Positions 26,838 to 35,873 of a stretch of DNA of 64,000 nucleotides are shown piece by piece. The position numbers and the translations under genes were made by a program. Numbering within the stretch: position 1 is the stretch's first letter; every line of letters starts with the position of its first letter. This stretch comes from Pseudomonadota bacterium (GTDB lineage: Bacteria; Pseudomonadota; Alphaproteobacteria; Caulobacterales; Aquidulcibacteraceae). The stretch is from assembly GCA_020161405.1 (NCBI GenBank), contig JAIUOD010000001.1, forward strand, positions 744,001 to 808,000, read 5' to 3'. Under the pieces are notes generated by a model that was given only the letters and a program-made list of their open reading frames with translations, had not been told where the DNA came from and searched no databases.

Positions 26838-27897
26838 TTTTCAATGCCTTTTTAAGCGGAATTGCTGCCCAATAATCTAAATCAAGAATTACATTTGGCA
26901 AGTAGTTATTGTCTTGATCTTTGTGGGGAAAATTGTCGCATGGTAGATCTTTAGTGGCGATTAATCTTAATCTTAATGCGCCCCAAGAATTACCAATTTC
27001 GCATTTGTCCAAAACTTCTGACCATGCATAAATTGTATCACCAGCGAAAAATGGGTTTACATGTCGACCTGCATTAATTGCTAAAATATGCCCTGCATTG
27101 CCAAGACCATTGAATGCAATGGCGCGCGCACTAGATATAATTACACCACCATAAACAAGGCGGCGGCCAATTTTTGAAGATTTTTGACCGAAAGCATCAA
27201 AATGAACCCGTGCCGTATTTTGATATAGGCGCGTTGCCATTTGATGTTCAGCCTCTTCAATTGCCATTGCATCGCGGTGGTCAATTTTTTCACCTATTTC
27301 ATAGTCTTCATAGCCAAAATTTGAACCAGACAAATAGGTGTCCCATGTTCCAGATTTTAATTTACATGGTGGAATTAATTCAGAGGGTTCGACAATAGAA
27401 TTTAATTCTGGGACAATTTGGTTTTCAATTTTTGCATCAAAATTTCCCTTATTCACCATTACCCAACGAACATAGGATAAAACCAAATCCCCAAATTGAT
27501 TAAAACCCTTGGTGCGAACGTAAACAACGCCAGTTTTACCATTTGAGTTTTCTTTCAAACCAATCACTTCGGAAATTGATGTAATTGAATCGCCAGATTT
27601 TACAGGATGGTGAAATTTACATTCCGCATAACCAAGATTGGCAACTGCATTCAATGAAATATCAGGCACAGTTTTCCCAAAAACCACGTGAAATAATAAA
27701 AGCGGGTCAATGGGCCAATTGTCAAAACCAACATCTTGCGCAAATTTTTTCGAAGAAAATTCAGGATAGCGCGAACCGCTTAGGGCAATATAGGTTGCAA
27801 AATCACCATCAGTAATTGTTCGTGGTGTTGCGTGGTGTAAAATTGCCCCAATTTTGAAATCTTCAAAAAAATTGCCTTTAAATGCTTTATTTGTCAT
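26827..27897 (-). CDS. mch: Mesaconyl-CoA hydratase (double-hotdog MaoC family)
   Basis: About 356 residues from the ATG at 27897 with a GAGGGG site. N-terminus GNFFEDFKIGAILHHATPRT, then FGKTVPDISLNAVANLGYAE, TRLYQNTARVHFDAFG and RRLVYGGVIISSARAIAFNGL, closely matching my memory of Rhodobacter Mch. The enzyme interconverts mesaconyl-CoA and beta-methylmalyl-CoA in the ethylmalonyl-CoA pathway of acetate assimilation. Other pathway enzymes are not in the window. It overlaps HIT downstream. Confidence 0.82.
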   Translation of the reverse strand: MTNKAFKGNFFEDFKIGAILHHATPRTITDGDFATYIALSGSRYPEFSSKKFAQDVGFDNWPIDPLLLFHVVFGKTVPDISLNAVANLGYAECKFHHPVKSGDSITSISEVIGLKENSNGKTGVVYVRTKGFNQFGDLVLSYVRWVMVNKGNFDAKIENQIVPELNSIVEPSELIPPCKLKSGTWDTYLSGSNFGYEDYEIGEKIDHRDAMAIEEAEHQMATRLYQNTARVHFDAFGQKSSKIGRRLVYGGVIISSARAIAFNGLGNAGHILAINAGRHVNPFFAGDTIYAWSEVLDKCEIGNSWGALRLRLIATKDLPCDNFPHKDQDNNYLPNVILDLDYWAAIPLKKALKIGV

Positions 27898-27905
27898 TTT
27901 TCCCC

Positions 27906-28499
27906 TCAAATAATTTCACAAGCTTCGGTAAAATCTAATCTTGGCAATCTCGGATGATGCGGTTCACTATCCGCTTTATAGCCAAGATTGATAAGGAAAT
28001 TTGATTTATAACCTGACGTGCCAAAAAACTCTTTATCAACGCCTGCATTATCAAAGCCAGCCATTGGGCCGCAATCTAGACCAATGGCGCGCGCCGCAAT
28101 TATCATATATGCCGCGCCCAAAGTTGCGTTCATAAAACCTGCGCCATGCCCCATGTCAGGTGATTTTTCAAACCAATAACGCGCATCAGGTACGTGTGGG
28201 AATAATTTCGGCATATTTTCATAAAATTTTGGATCAAAAGCAGCAATAATCGTAACTGGTGCTTTCATGGTTTTATCTACATTACCAGCGTCAAGATATG
28301 GTTTTAAACGGGCCTTTGCATCTTGTGATTTAATGAATAAAAAACGTGCAGGATTTGAATTTGCCGCGGTTGGGCCAAGACGTGCAATCGAATAAAGTTT
28401 TTTAAGTTTTTCATCTTCAATTTGCTTATCAGACCAAATATTTATGGTTCTTGCTTTTAAAAATAATTGGTCAAGAGCATTTTCATTTAGTGTATTCAT
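27906..28499 (-). CDS. Nitroreductase family protein, RutE/malonic-semialdehyde-reductase type
   Basis: 197 residues. RutE-like features: ARTINIWSDKQIEDEKLKKLYSIARLGPTAANSNPARF (about 15-52), the FMN region, MNATLGAAYMIIAARAIGLDCGPMAGF (about 123-149) and a C-terminal LGYKADSEPHHPRLPRL. The family uses FMN to reduce malonic semialdehyde or other electrophiles. It is coupled to the GMC gene by a 4-bp overlap. Confidence 0.85.
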   Translation of the reverse strand: MNTLNENALDQLFLKARTINIWSDKQIEDEKLKKLYSIARLGPTAANSNPARFLFIKSQDAKARLKPYLDAGNVDKTMKAPVTIIAAFDPKFYENMPKLFPHVPDARYWFEKSPDMGHGAGFMNATLGAAYMIIAARAIGLDCGPMAGFDNAGVDKEFFGTSGYKSNFLINLGYKADSEPHHPRLPRLDFTEACEII

Positions 28500-30061
28500 T
28501 TAATTCTCTCTTTTATATGTTCTGCAACCCTATATGAATTTGCAATTATTGTAAGCGCAGGATTTACAGCAGAACTAGATGGAAAGAAACTTGAATCAGT
28601 GACGTATAAATTATCTAAATCATGTGCTTTGCAATTAATATCTAAAACTGAATCTTTAGGGTTTTTTCCAAATTTTATCGTTCCGCATTGATGTGCCGTA
28701 CCTAATAATGGGATCATTTGGTCAATTTCAAAATGTGGTTCATACATTGTGCGGCTTCCAAGGCTATAGCCTTGAAGCGCGTTCTTAAGCTTATTAATTA
28801 ATCTTCTGTGCCCAACTAAATTATTAGGTGTGTAATCTAATTGAATTTTTCCATAATTGGTTAGGGTAACTCTATTGTATAATTTTGGTAAATCTTCACT
28901 CATAATCATAAAGGAAATCATGTGTTTTCCAAGCCAGTCAGATAAGAAATTTGGTATAACCCAATGGGGAATAATATGTGATATCTGACCTTCAACATAA
29001 GCGCCATTAGCTGCTGGTAAAGATTGTATTTGCCCCATCGGAAAATCAAAATCACCATCCTTATCTTTAAAGTAATAATCCATAATGGCATATGTTTTCG
29101 GGAATATTGCTTTGGCTTCATGTGCCATTATTGATGTCATTGCAGATGTTGTGTGAAACATATAATTTCTTCCAACTAAATCAGAAGAATTTGCAAGGCC
29201 ATTTTCATGGTTTGAATTTGCTGAATTAAGCAAAATAACGGCACTATTTACTGCGCCAGCAGCCAAAATAAAAATATCTGCACTAAATGTTTCTTGTCCA
29301 TCAAAACTTAAACACACAACTGATTTAACATTCTTGCCCGTTCCATCACTAATAAGTTTATGGGCCTTGAGATTTTTAGCAATTGTAACATTTGAATATT
29401 TTGAAATTGAATCGATACATAATGTTCTTGCATCTGACTTTGCTAAAATATGACATGGGTGGCCAGCACATGTTGGGCATAAAATACATTTACTATTATT
29501 GTCTGGAATATTATAATTTATACCAAGTGGAAGCGGTGATGGCGTCATTCCTTTAGTTTTAAGGTGGTCTAAAAAGTCTTTTAGTTTTTCATCATGTGGG
29601 ACAGCAGGATATGGATATGGTGGATCGTTTATTTCATCATTTGGGTCAATTCCGCGTTGTCCATGCACATTCCATAATTTTTCGGCTTTTTTGTAAAATG
29701 GTGCAAAATCATCATAATCAAGTGGCCATTCAGGTGATATTTCACCGCCATAATGCTTAACTTCATTAAAATCTTGGCGCTTCATGCGCATCAAAGCTGC
29801 GCCATAAAAAGTAGAATTTCCACCCAGCCAGTAATTTGTATTGGGCCTAAATTCACGCCCCTTTTTGTCAATCCAAGTTTCTTGGGCACGATATCTTTTT
29901 TTTATAAAAACTTCGCGGGGGTTCCAGTTTTCTTTCTCTATTGGTAGCTTATCGCCACGTTCTATAATAAGAATTTTTTTACCAGTTTTTGCCAATTCTA
30001 GTGCAATTGTGCCGCCACCAACGCCTGAACCAATTATTATAATATCGTATTCATTTGACAC
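28496..30061 (-). CDS. GMC-family FAD oxidoreductase
   Basis: 521 residues. FAD Rossmann motif IIGSGVGGGTIALELAKTG at about 9-27, then the GMC motif LGGNSTFYGAALMRM (about 79-93). A Cys-rich CILCPTCAGHPC lies near 192-203, and the C-terminal catalytic region SSAVNPALTIIANSYRVAEHI is intact. The family oxidises alcohols, but the substrate here is unknown. It overlaps the SDR stop by 1 bp. Confidence 0.86.
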   Translation of the reverse strand: MSNEYDIIIIGSGVGGGTIALELAKTGKKILIIERGDKLPIEKENWNPREVFIKKRYRAQETWIDKKGREFRPNTNYWLGGNSTFYGAALMRMKRQDFNEVKHYGGEISPEWPLDYDDFAPFYKKAEKLWNVHGQRGIDPNDEINDPPYPYPAVPHDEKLKDFLDHLKTKGMTPSPLPLGINYNIPDNNSKCILCPTCAGHPCHILAKSDARTLCIDSISKYSNVTIAKNLKAHKLISDGTGKNVKSVVCLSFDGQETFSADIFILAAGAVNSAVILLNSANSNHENGLANSSDLVGRNYMFHTTSAMTSIMAHEAKAIFPKTYAIMDYYFKDKDGDFDFPMGQIQSLPAANGAYVEGQISHIIPHWVIPNFLSDWLGKHMISFMIMSEDLPKLYNRVTLTNYGKIQLDYTPNNLVGHRRLINKLKNALQGYSLGSRTMYEPHFEIDQMIPLLGTAHQCGTIKFGKNPKDSVLDINCKAHDLDNLYVTDSSFFPSSSAVNPALTIIANSYRVAEHIKERIK

Positions 30062-30855
30062 TATTTTATCACCATTTTTTTTGCTTCATGCCTTATTATT
30101 GGATTAAGGATGAATTCAGGAACAAACTTCATCATGGCAACGGCAAATTTGTTGGCAATGCCACATATTACAACTTCTTTTGCTTTTGAATTTCCGTCTA
30201 ATGCTGATTTTACAACATCAAATGTTGCCATGGGTTTTAAAACATTATCCTTGCCTATTTTTTCATTCATTCCATTATGGGTTTGAAATTCACTTTGGGT
30301 TGCGCCTGGGCAAAGGGCGGTGATGTTAATTCCTAAATCACAATTTTCAGCTGCCAAAGAGCGCGACATTTTCAAAATATATGATTTAGCCGCCGGATAT
30401 AATGAATGACCCGCTGCGCCATTTGAAAAAGCAACCATTGAAGAAACATTTATAATTCGGCCAAATTTCCTTTTCTGCATTTGTGGTAAAAATGCGTGGC
30501 ACAAAATAGTAGGTGCTGTAACACAAGTTTCAACAAAACCCATTTGCGCAGAAAGCTCTGTATTATGAAACTCACGGGCTACTGAAAAACCTGCATTATT
30601 AATAAGGCCATCAATATTGATATTTTGTGATTTTATTTTTTCAACTAAAGCCAATGTTTCGTCACGTTTTGATAAGTCGCATGAAAAGCAATAGCATTTA
30701 ATTTTAAATTGATTTTGTAAATCTTGGGCGAGTTTTTCTAACCTATCTAAGCGCCTTGCCACCAAAACCAAGTCATGTCCCAATTTTGCTAATTCTTGGG
30801 CAAAACATTCGCCAATGCCTGATGAAGCGCCAGTAATTAAATAAGTTAGCGACAA
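30061..30855 (-). CDS. Short-chain dehydrogenase/reductase
   Basis: 264 residues. NAD(P) motif TGASSGIGECFAQELAKLG (about 8-26), NNAG (about 90-93) and the catalytic SLYPAAKSYILKMSR (YxxxK, near 155-169). The COG0300 subgroup acts on ketones and fatty-acyl or steroid-like substrates. 11 bp after the methyltransferase gene; co-transcribed with the GMC oxidoreductase. Confidence 0.9.
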   Translation of the reverse strand: MSLTYLITGASSGIGECFAQELAKLGHDLVLVARRLDRLEKLAQDLQNQFKIKCYCFSCDLSKRDETLALVEKIKSQNINIDGLINNAGFSVAREFHNTELSAQMGFVETCVTAPTILCHAFLPQMQKRKFGRIINVSSMVAFSNGAAGHSLYPAAKSYILKMSRSLAAENCDLGINITALCPGATQSEFQTHNGMNEKIGKDNVLKPMATFDVVKSALDGNSKAKEVVICGIANKFAVAMMKFVPEFILNPIIRHEAKKMVIK

Positions 30856-30866
30856 ACACGCCCCCT

Positions 30867-31541
30867 TTATGGTTTTATAAATTCATAAACCAAAATCATT
30901 GGCATGCAATTATATTTTGACCAATCAATGTGAATATTTGCAAGTTTTGATGTTCCATAGAAAACAGATTTTTGAACAATTTGAAAACCTGCGGCCTTGG
31001 CAGCAGTTTCAAAGTCCTCTTCTTTATGGGCAAAGCTTTTTGCACGAATTTCAATGTTTTTTTCTTTATCAATAAATCGCGCGCCCGATCCATTTTGCAT
31101 TCTTTGAGGATGAATCTCACTTATGAAAAGGCTAGCCTCTGATTTTAAATTTGAAAACACTTTTGTAAAAAATAAGTTCAAGTCTTCAATATGTTCAAGA
31201 ACAAGTGAAATGATGGCAAAATCAAAATCATTATCTTCGATTTCAAGATTAATAAAATCGCCACAAATGAAATTTATATCATTTTTAATGGTTTTTAATT
31301 TCGCTTTTTCAAGCATTTTTTGTGATATATCGATGGCGGTAATATGATGATTTGATTTTACTAATTTTTGGGTGTTCCGACCGCTTCCACAGCCTATTTC
31401 AAGGACTTTTTTGTTTTCCAGATTGCCCCAAAATTTTTGAAAATGTAATTCATCAACATAAATTGTTGAATTAATGTCTTCATCATAGGTTTTGGCCCAC
31501 GCATCATAAAATAAGCTATTTTCATTGCAAGTTTGTCGCAC
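30867..31541 (-). CDS. Class I SAM-dependent methyltransferase
   Basis: 224 residues. SAM motif I VLEIGCGSGRNT (about 45-56), motif II/III as HHITAIDISQKMLEKAK, ICGDFINLEIEDNDFDFAIISLVLEHI. Substrate unknown. First gene of the six-gene minus operon running down to the HIT gene. Confidence 0.88.
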   Translation of the reverse strand: MRQTCNENSLFYDAWAKTYDEDINSTIYVDELHFQKFWGNLENKKVLEIGCGSGRNTQKLVKSNHHITAIDISQKMLEKAKLKTIKNDINFICGDFINLEIEDNDFDFAIISLVLEHIEDLNLFFTKVFSNLKSEASLFISEIHPQRMQNGSGARFIDKEKNIEIRAKSFAHKEEDFETAAKAAGFQIVQKSVFYGTSKLANIHIDWSKYNCMPMILVYEFIKP

Positions 31542-31636
31542 TTTAAAACCCCAAAACTAAGAATAATATTCTTGTATTATTAACCCATAGGCGATAATCA
31601 TGCACGAATAAAAGTGATTAATAAATATATTATCCT

Positions 31637-31652
31637 TGTAGGAATTCCTACA
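31637..31652. promoter_or_regulatory. 16-bp perfect palindrome upstream of galU
   Basis: TGTAGGAATTCCTACA is a perfect inverted repeat, 14 bp before the galU ATG and just after a TATATTAT -10-like sequence (31626-31633). It would overlap the transcription start, which suits a repressor operator. Regulator unknown. Confidence 0.45.
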
Positions 31653-31666
31653 CTTTAGGGGGAATA

Positions 31667-32539
31667 ATGAATAAAAAAATACGTAAAGCTGTTTTGCCCG
31701 TTGCAGGTTTTGGAACACGCGTTTTGCCTGCTACAAAAAGCCTTCCAAAAGAAATGTTGCCAGTTTTTGATAGACCAGCGGTTCACTGGGTTGTTGAAGA
31801 AGCATTAGAGGCAGGGATTGAACATTTTGTTTTTGTAACTGGTCGAAACAAATCTTCAATTTCTGACTATTTTGACCGCGCTTTTGAGCTTGAAGAAACT
31901 TTGGCACGTGCGGGGAAGATTAAACAATTGGAAATGTTGCAAAACATGTTACCTGTTGCGGGCTCTAAATCATTTGTACGTCAACAATCACCACTTGGTC
32001 TTGGTCATGCGGTTTGGTGCGCGCGTGATATTATTGGCGATGAACCTTTTGCAGTACTTTTACCCGATGTTTTGGTTCAGGCGCAAAAATCTTGCCTTCA
32101 TCAAATGGTTGAAGCCTATGAAAAGGTTGGCGGAAATATAATCGCGGTTGATCAAGTTCCGATGGATCAAGTTTCATCATATGGTGTAATTGCCCATGGT
32201 GAACGCAATGGCAATATTATGCCAATCACTGATATGGTTGAAAAACCTAAACAAGAAAATGCGCCAAGTAATCTTAAAATTACGGGCCGCTATATTCTTC
32301 AACCTGAAATTTTTAAGTGCCTTGAAACCCAGGAACGTGGTGCAGGCGGCGAAATTCAGCTTACTGATGCTATGCATCAATTGATGAAAATGCAAAAATT
32401 TAGCGCGATTGAATTTGATGGCGAAGATTTTGATTGTGGTTCGCGCGAAGGATATACAGAGGCATTCCTTGCTTATGCATTGAAAGATGAAGATTTAGGT
32501 GGCAATATACGCACCATAGTCGAACGGCTTTTAAAATAG
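31667..32539 (+). CDS. galU: UTP-glucose-1-phosphate uridylyltransferase
   Basis: 290 residues. AVLPVAGFGTRVLPATKSLPKEMLP (about 8-32) is the nucleotide-binding GalU signature; GLGHAVWCA and DMVEKP follow. It makes UDP-glucose for envelope polysaccharides. A strong AGGGGGA ribosome site precedes it. A glycosyltransferase gene follows after 7 bp. Confidence 0.95.
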   Translation: MNKKIRKAVLPVAGFGTRVLPATKSLPKEMLPVFDRPAVHWVVEEALEAGIEHFVFVTGRNKSSISDYFDRAFELEETLARAGKIKQLEMLQNMLPVAGSKSFVRQQSPLGLGHAVWCARDIIGDEPFAVLLPDVLVQAQKSCLHQMVEAYEKVGGNIIAVDQVPMDQVSSYGVIAHGERNGNIMPITDMVEKPKQENAPSNLKITGRYILQPEIFKCLETQERGAGGEIQLTDAMHQLMKMQKFSAIEFDGEDFDCGSREGYTEAFLAYALKDEDLGGNIRTIVERLLK

Positions 32540-32546
32540 GTTTCTT

Positions 32547-33527
32547 TTGCCAAAATTTTCAATAATTCTTGTAAGCTATAAAAGCGGGAAAGATATTGAT
32601 AGGAATATTTCCTGTTTGATGGGGCAAACTTATAAAAATTTTGAAACCATTTTAATTGATAATAATTCACCCGAAAATGGTGTCTCAATTGAAGCTTCTG
32701 AAAAAGTAAACTTTTTTATCCAAAATGATAAAAATATTGGTTTTGCAATGGCCAATAATCAAGGTGCAAAACTTGCAAATGGTCAGTGGTTGGTTTTGCT
32801 AAACCCCGATGCTTTCCCGCATGAAAGTTGGCTTGAGGAAATAAATAAAGCAATTGAGAAATACCCAGATTGTGAAAATTTTGGCTGCCTTCAAATGCTT
32901 GATGGTGTGCCGAACATGCTTGATGGTGCGGGCGATTGTTTTTCTATTTTTGGAATTGCTTGGCGCGGTGGTCATCGCAAACCAATTCCAAATGACATTG
33001 AAGATGGCGAAGTATTTGCCTCTTGCGGTGCCGCATCAATTTGGAAAAAATCACGTTATGAAGATTTGGGCGGCTTTGAAGAAAGCTATGGCTCATATTA
33101 TGAAGATGTAGACCTTGGATTTCGCCACAGATTAGAAGGCGGAAAATGCATTCAACTTGCTAATGCAATTGTAAGCCATAAAGGCTCTGCATCAAGTTCA
33201 AGATATTCTGAATATGCAGTATTTCATGGCATAAGAAACCGCGAAATTGCATATTTTCGCTTAATGCCATTTTGGTTATTGGTATTTACTTTGCCATTGC
33301 ACATTTTTGCCGTTTTTTCTTTGTGGTTTCACGCGTTAATTCGCGGCGCTTTCGTGCCTTATTCGAAAGGAATAATGGCTGCTTTTGAAAAGACTTGTGA
33401 CGCCATTAAGCAAAGACAAAAAATTCAAAAACGCCGCAAAGCAAGCGTTTTTGATATATTAAGAATAATGTCTTTTTCGCCTTTTTCGCTTTTGAGCCGC
33501 GCAATAATTATTCGTAAAATTAAATAA
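32547..33527 (+). CDS. Glycosyltransferase family 2 (WbbL-type)
   Basis: 326 residues, TTG start. The GT-A fold is seen as FSIILVSYKSGKDIDRNI, then LLNPDAFPHESWLEEI (the DxD-like metal site is NPDA) and GSYYEDVDLGFRHRLEGG (ED..D catalytic region). Hydrophobic C-terminal segments around 230-280 suggest membrane association. It probably adds a sugar to an envelope polysaccharide, using galU-derived or other donors. Confidence 0.86.
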   Translation: MPKFSIILVSYKSGKDIDRNISCLMGQTYKNFETILIDNNSPENGVSIEASEKVNFFIQNDKNIGFAMANNQGAKLANGQWLVLLNPDAFPHESWLEEINKAIEKYPDCENFGCLQMLDGVPNMLDGAGDCFSIFGIAWRGGHRKPIPNDIEDGEVFASCGAASIWKKSRYEDLGGFEESYGSYYEDVDLGFRHRLEGGKCIQLANAIVSHKGSASSSRYSEYAVFHGIRNREIAYFRLMPFWLLVFTLPLHIFAVFSLWFHALIRGAFVPYSKGIMAAFEKTCDAIKQRQKIQKRRKASVFDILRIMSFSPFSLLSRAIIIRKIK

Positions 33528-34974
33528 TTTGCGGGCTTCCTGCAAATGTGCGATAAATTGCAATTGCTGCATCTGAATATGCTGCTTGCGCCGCAAGCCT
33601 TGCATTTCTTGCTTGACTATAATCGCGTTCAGCTTCGGTGCGGTCTTTCATTGCAATTAAGCCCACTTCAAAGCTTTTTTTCGCAGAATTAAAGCGAATT
33701 AAAGCCGCCTTCTCACCATTTTGTGTTGCAATTAAACGATCGCGCGCAAAATCATAAGCTGACAAAGCCTGCTGACCCTCTGCGATTGCAGCCATTGTCG
33801 TGGCTTTATAATTTAATAAAGCCTGTGTGAACCTTGCATCTGCTTGTTTAACACTTGCAAGTTTTTGACCAAAATCAAATAATGTAAGACTTATCGCAGG
33901 TGTAAGGCTTGAACGTTCAATATCAGCCGCAATCGGGCCGCCGGTTACAGCAGAAAGAAGTGTCAATGCACCGCGAATTGAAACACTTGGTAAAAGGTCA
34001 GCTTTTGAGATTCCAACCGCTGCACCCATTAAAATGGCATTTTGTTCAGCTTGGCGCACATCGATACGGCGGCGAACAAATTCAGCAGGAATAGAATTTA
34101 TTTGCGGAACACTTTTCTTGAATTCAAAATTTCTAACAGGAGCTAAAAACTCATCAAGTGAACCGGGGGTTACACCGCGCAAAATTGCAACGCGGTTCAG
34201 GCCCGCACGAACCGCCAATTTTGCATCAGGTATTTGCGCCTCAATTGCCGACAAAGTTGTTAGAGCAAAGGTGGCATCAGATTGTGATATAAGGCCAACC
34301 CTTAATCTATCTTGTGCAACTGCATTTAAGGTTTTGGCGCTCTCTAAATCTTCTTCAAGATATTGAAGGCGGGTTTGGCTGCTTCTTAAATCTATATAAG
34401 CAGCGGCAATATCGCCAATAAGCGCAATTTTTGCGGCTTCTATCCCTAGTTTTGCATTTTCAACATTGGCTTTTGAACCTGTAAGAGAATTTGTCAAACG
34501 CCCAAATAAAGGTATTTCCCACGAGGCAGCGGCAACAGAAGTTTGCAAAGATTGTTTATCATCAACAAGACCAGTATTTGCATTAATCAAACTACCGCCT
34601 TTGTTAATTTTATCGGTTGTAACATTAGATGAAACATCAACACGTGGTGCAAAACCCGCAATTGTAGCACGCCCTTGGGCGCGTGCTTCTTTAAGGCGTG
34701 CATTTGCAATTAAAAGCCCAATATTTTCATTTTGTGCTTCTTTTACAAGCTGGTCCAATTTATCGTCAGAAAAATTTTGCCACCAAGCGACAGAATTATC
34801 GGCAGATGCAGGAATTTCATCACGAAAAGAATCAATTGTAACCGCCGGTGCTTTAATGTCTTTAACACCAATTAGACCATTGGTTGAGCAAGCACCCAAA
34901 CTTGTCAAAAAGCCAATAGCAATAATTGAAGAAATATATTGCTTGGATTTTTTTATACTTTTGCTTTTTTGCAT
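33520..34974 (-). CDS. RND efflux outer-membrane factor lipoprotein (NodT/OprM type)
   Basis: 484 residues. Signal peptide with lipobox LGAC (Cys29), then the two repeated TolC-like coiled-coil halves (LLIANARLKEARAQGRA near 95, and the equivalent ILMGAAVGISKADLLPSVSI near 330). It forms the outer-membrane channel for the RND pump encoded on the other strand. It is divergent from the tetR gene, and its end overlaps the GT2 end by 8 bp (convergent). Confidence 0.92.
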   Translation of the reverse strand: MQKSKSIKKSKQYISSIIAIGFLTSLGACSTNGLIGVKDIKAPAVTIDSFRDEIPASADNSVAWWQNFSDDKLDQLVKEAQNENIGLLIANARLKEARAQGRATIAGFAPRVDVSSNVTTDKINKGGSLINANTGLVDDKQSLQTSVAAASWEIPLFGRLTNSLTGSKANVENAKLGIEAAKIALIGDIAAAYIDLRSSQTRLQYLEEDLESAKTLNAVAQDRLRVGLISQSDATFALTTLSAIEAQIPDAKLAVRAGLNRVAILRGVTPGSLDEFLAPVRNFEFKKSVPQINSIPAEFVRRRIDVRQAEQNAILMGAAVGISKADLLPSVSIRGALTLLSAVTGGPIAADIERSSLTPAISLTLFDFGQKLASVKQADARFTQALLNYKATTMAAIAEGQQALSAYDFARDRLIATQNGEKAALIRFNSAKKSFEVGLIAMKDRTEAERDYSQARNARLAAQAAYSDAAIAIYRTFAGSPQII

Positions 34975-35063
34975 TTGTTAAACCTGCATCTTTATATAAA
35001 TCAAAGTGTTATTCGTAAATATACTTAAATAAAAAATATATTTCATTATATAAGCTTATTAAC

Positions 35064-35080
35064 TTTCATCAAGAATGAAA
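35064..35080. promoter_or_regulatory. Inverted repeat in the gap between the outer-membrane factor gene and tetR
   Basis: TTTCAT-N5-ATGAAA in the 233-bp divergent intergenic region. Possible second operator or promoter element for the minus-strand channel gene. Weak evidence on its own. Confidence 0.25.
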
Positions 35081-35145
35081 TCTTGTATTAGGATGGTGGT
35101 TTTGAAATTTAAATTTTTAAAAACACCAAAAAACCACTTTTTCAC

Positions 35146-35189
35146 TTGACCAAATTGAATAAGAACTATAATGCGAACGAACGTTCGTT
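35146..35189 (+). promoter_or_regulatory. tetR-efflux promoter with overlapping TetR-type operator
   Basis: A -35-like TTGACC (35146-35151) and a TATAAT -10 (35167-35172), 15 bp apart, lead directly into a 14-bp perfect palindrome AACGAACGTTCGTT (35176-35189) that spans the expected start site. Such an operator would let the TetR protein encoded next repress its own operon. The spacing is slightly short. Confidence 0.7.
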
Positions 35190-35207
35190 TTTTGAATAGG
35201 GCTAAAA

Positions 35208-35870
35208 GTGCGCACAGTCAACCCACAGAAAGTTGAAAATCGGAAAAACCAGATTCTTGATGCAGCAAAACACTGTTTCGAGCAAAAGGGTTTTCATGCC
35301 ACAACAATGGCGGAAATTTGCGCGCGCGCACAGATTAGCCCTGGTGCTTTATATCGCTATTTTTCTTCAAAAGAAGAAATAATAGACGCAATGTGTGATG
35401 AGCAACAATTTCGCTCTCTGGCGCTATTAAGTAGTGTAAGGGGTAAAATCAAAAATAGTATTGATTTTCAAAATGCTTTAAAAATGATAATTTCAGACGT
35501 TATTGAAAATTATTGTAACAAAGAACATGGCGCAATGGCCGCTGAACTAATTGCCGAAGCTATGCGTAATGATTCTTTTGCCAAGAATGCCGCTATATCT
35601 TATATTTCTTATCAAACTGAATTTGCGAAATTATTGGAAATCGGTCAAAAATTAGGCGAAATAGATGAAAGATTAAATCTTGAAGAAGCCGCCGGGATGC
35701 TTATGGCGGTTGTCGATGGTTTAGTTCTAAGAATTGCATTTTGTGATGATATTGAAAAAGATAAAATTAAAGAATGGCTATTTAATTTGTCGGGCAGGTA
35801 TCTTTGCCCGAATAGAAATATTAATTTAAAAAAACTCAACCAACCTCCCGTTCAAAATTTAGGGGCTTAG
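35208..35870 (+). CDS. TetR-family transcriptional regulator of the RND operon
   Basis: 220 residues, GTG start. TetR DNA-binding domain at residues 8-60: ILDAAKHCFEQKGFHATTMAEICARAQISPGALYRYFSSKEEII (read in parts). A divergent C-terminal domain binds the effector. It is 4 bp from the membrane-fusion gene, so it is co-transcribed and likely autorepressing through the palindrome just upstream. Confidence 0.93.
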   Translation: MRTVNPQKVENRKNQILDAAKHCFEQKGFHATTMAEICARAQISPGALYRYFSSKEEIIDAMCDEQQFRSLALLSSVRGKIKNSIDFQNALKMIISDVIENYCNKEHGAMAAELIAEAMRNDSFAKNAAISYISYQTEFAKLLEIGQKLGEIDERLNLEEAAGMLMAVVDGLVLRIAFCDDIEKDKIKEWLFNLSGRYLCPNRNINLKKLNQPPVQNLGA

Positions 35871-35873
35871 ATA

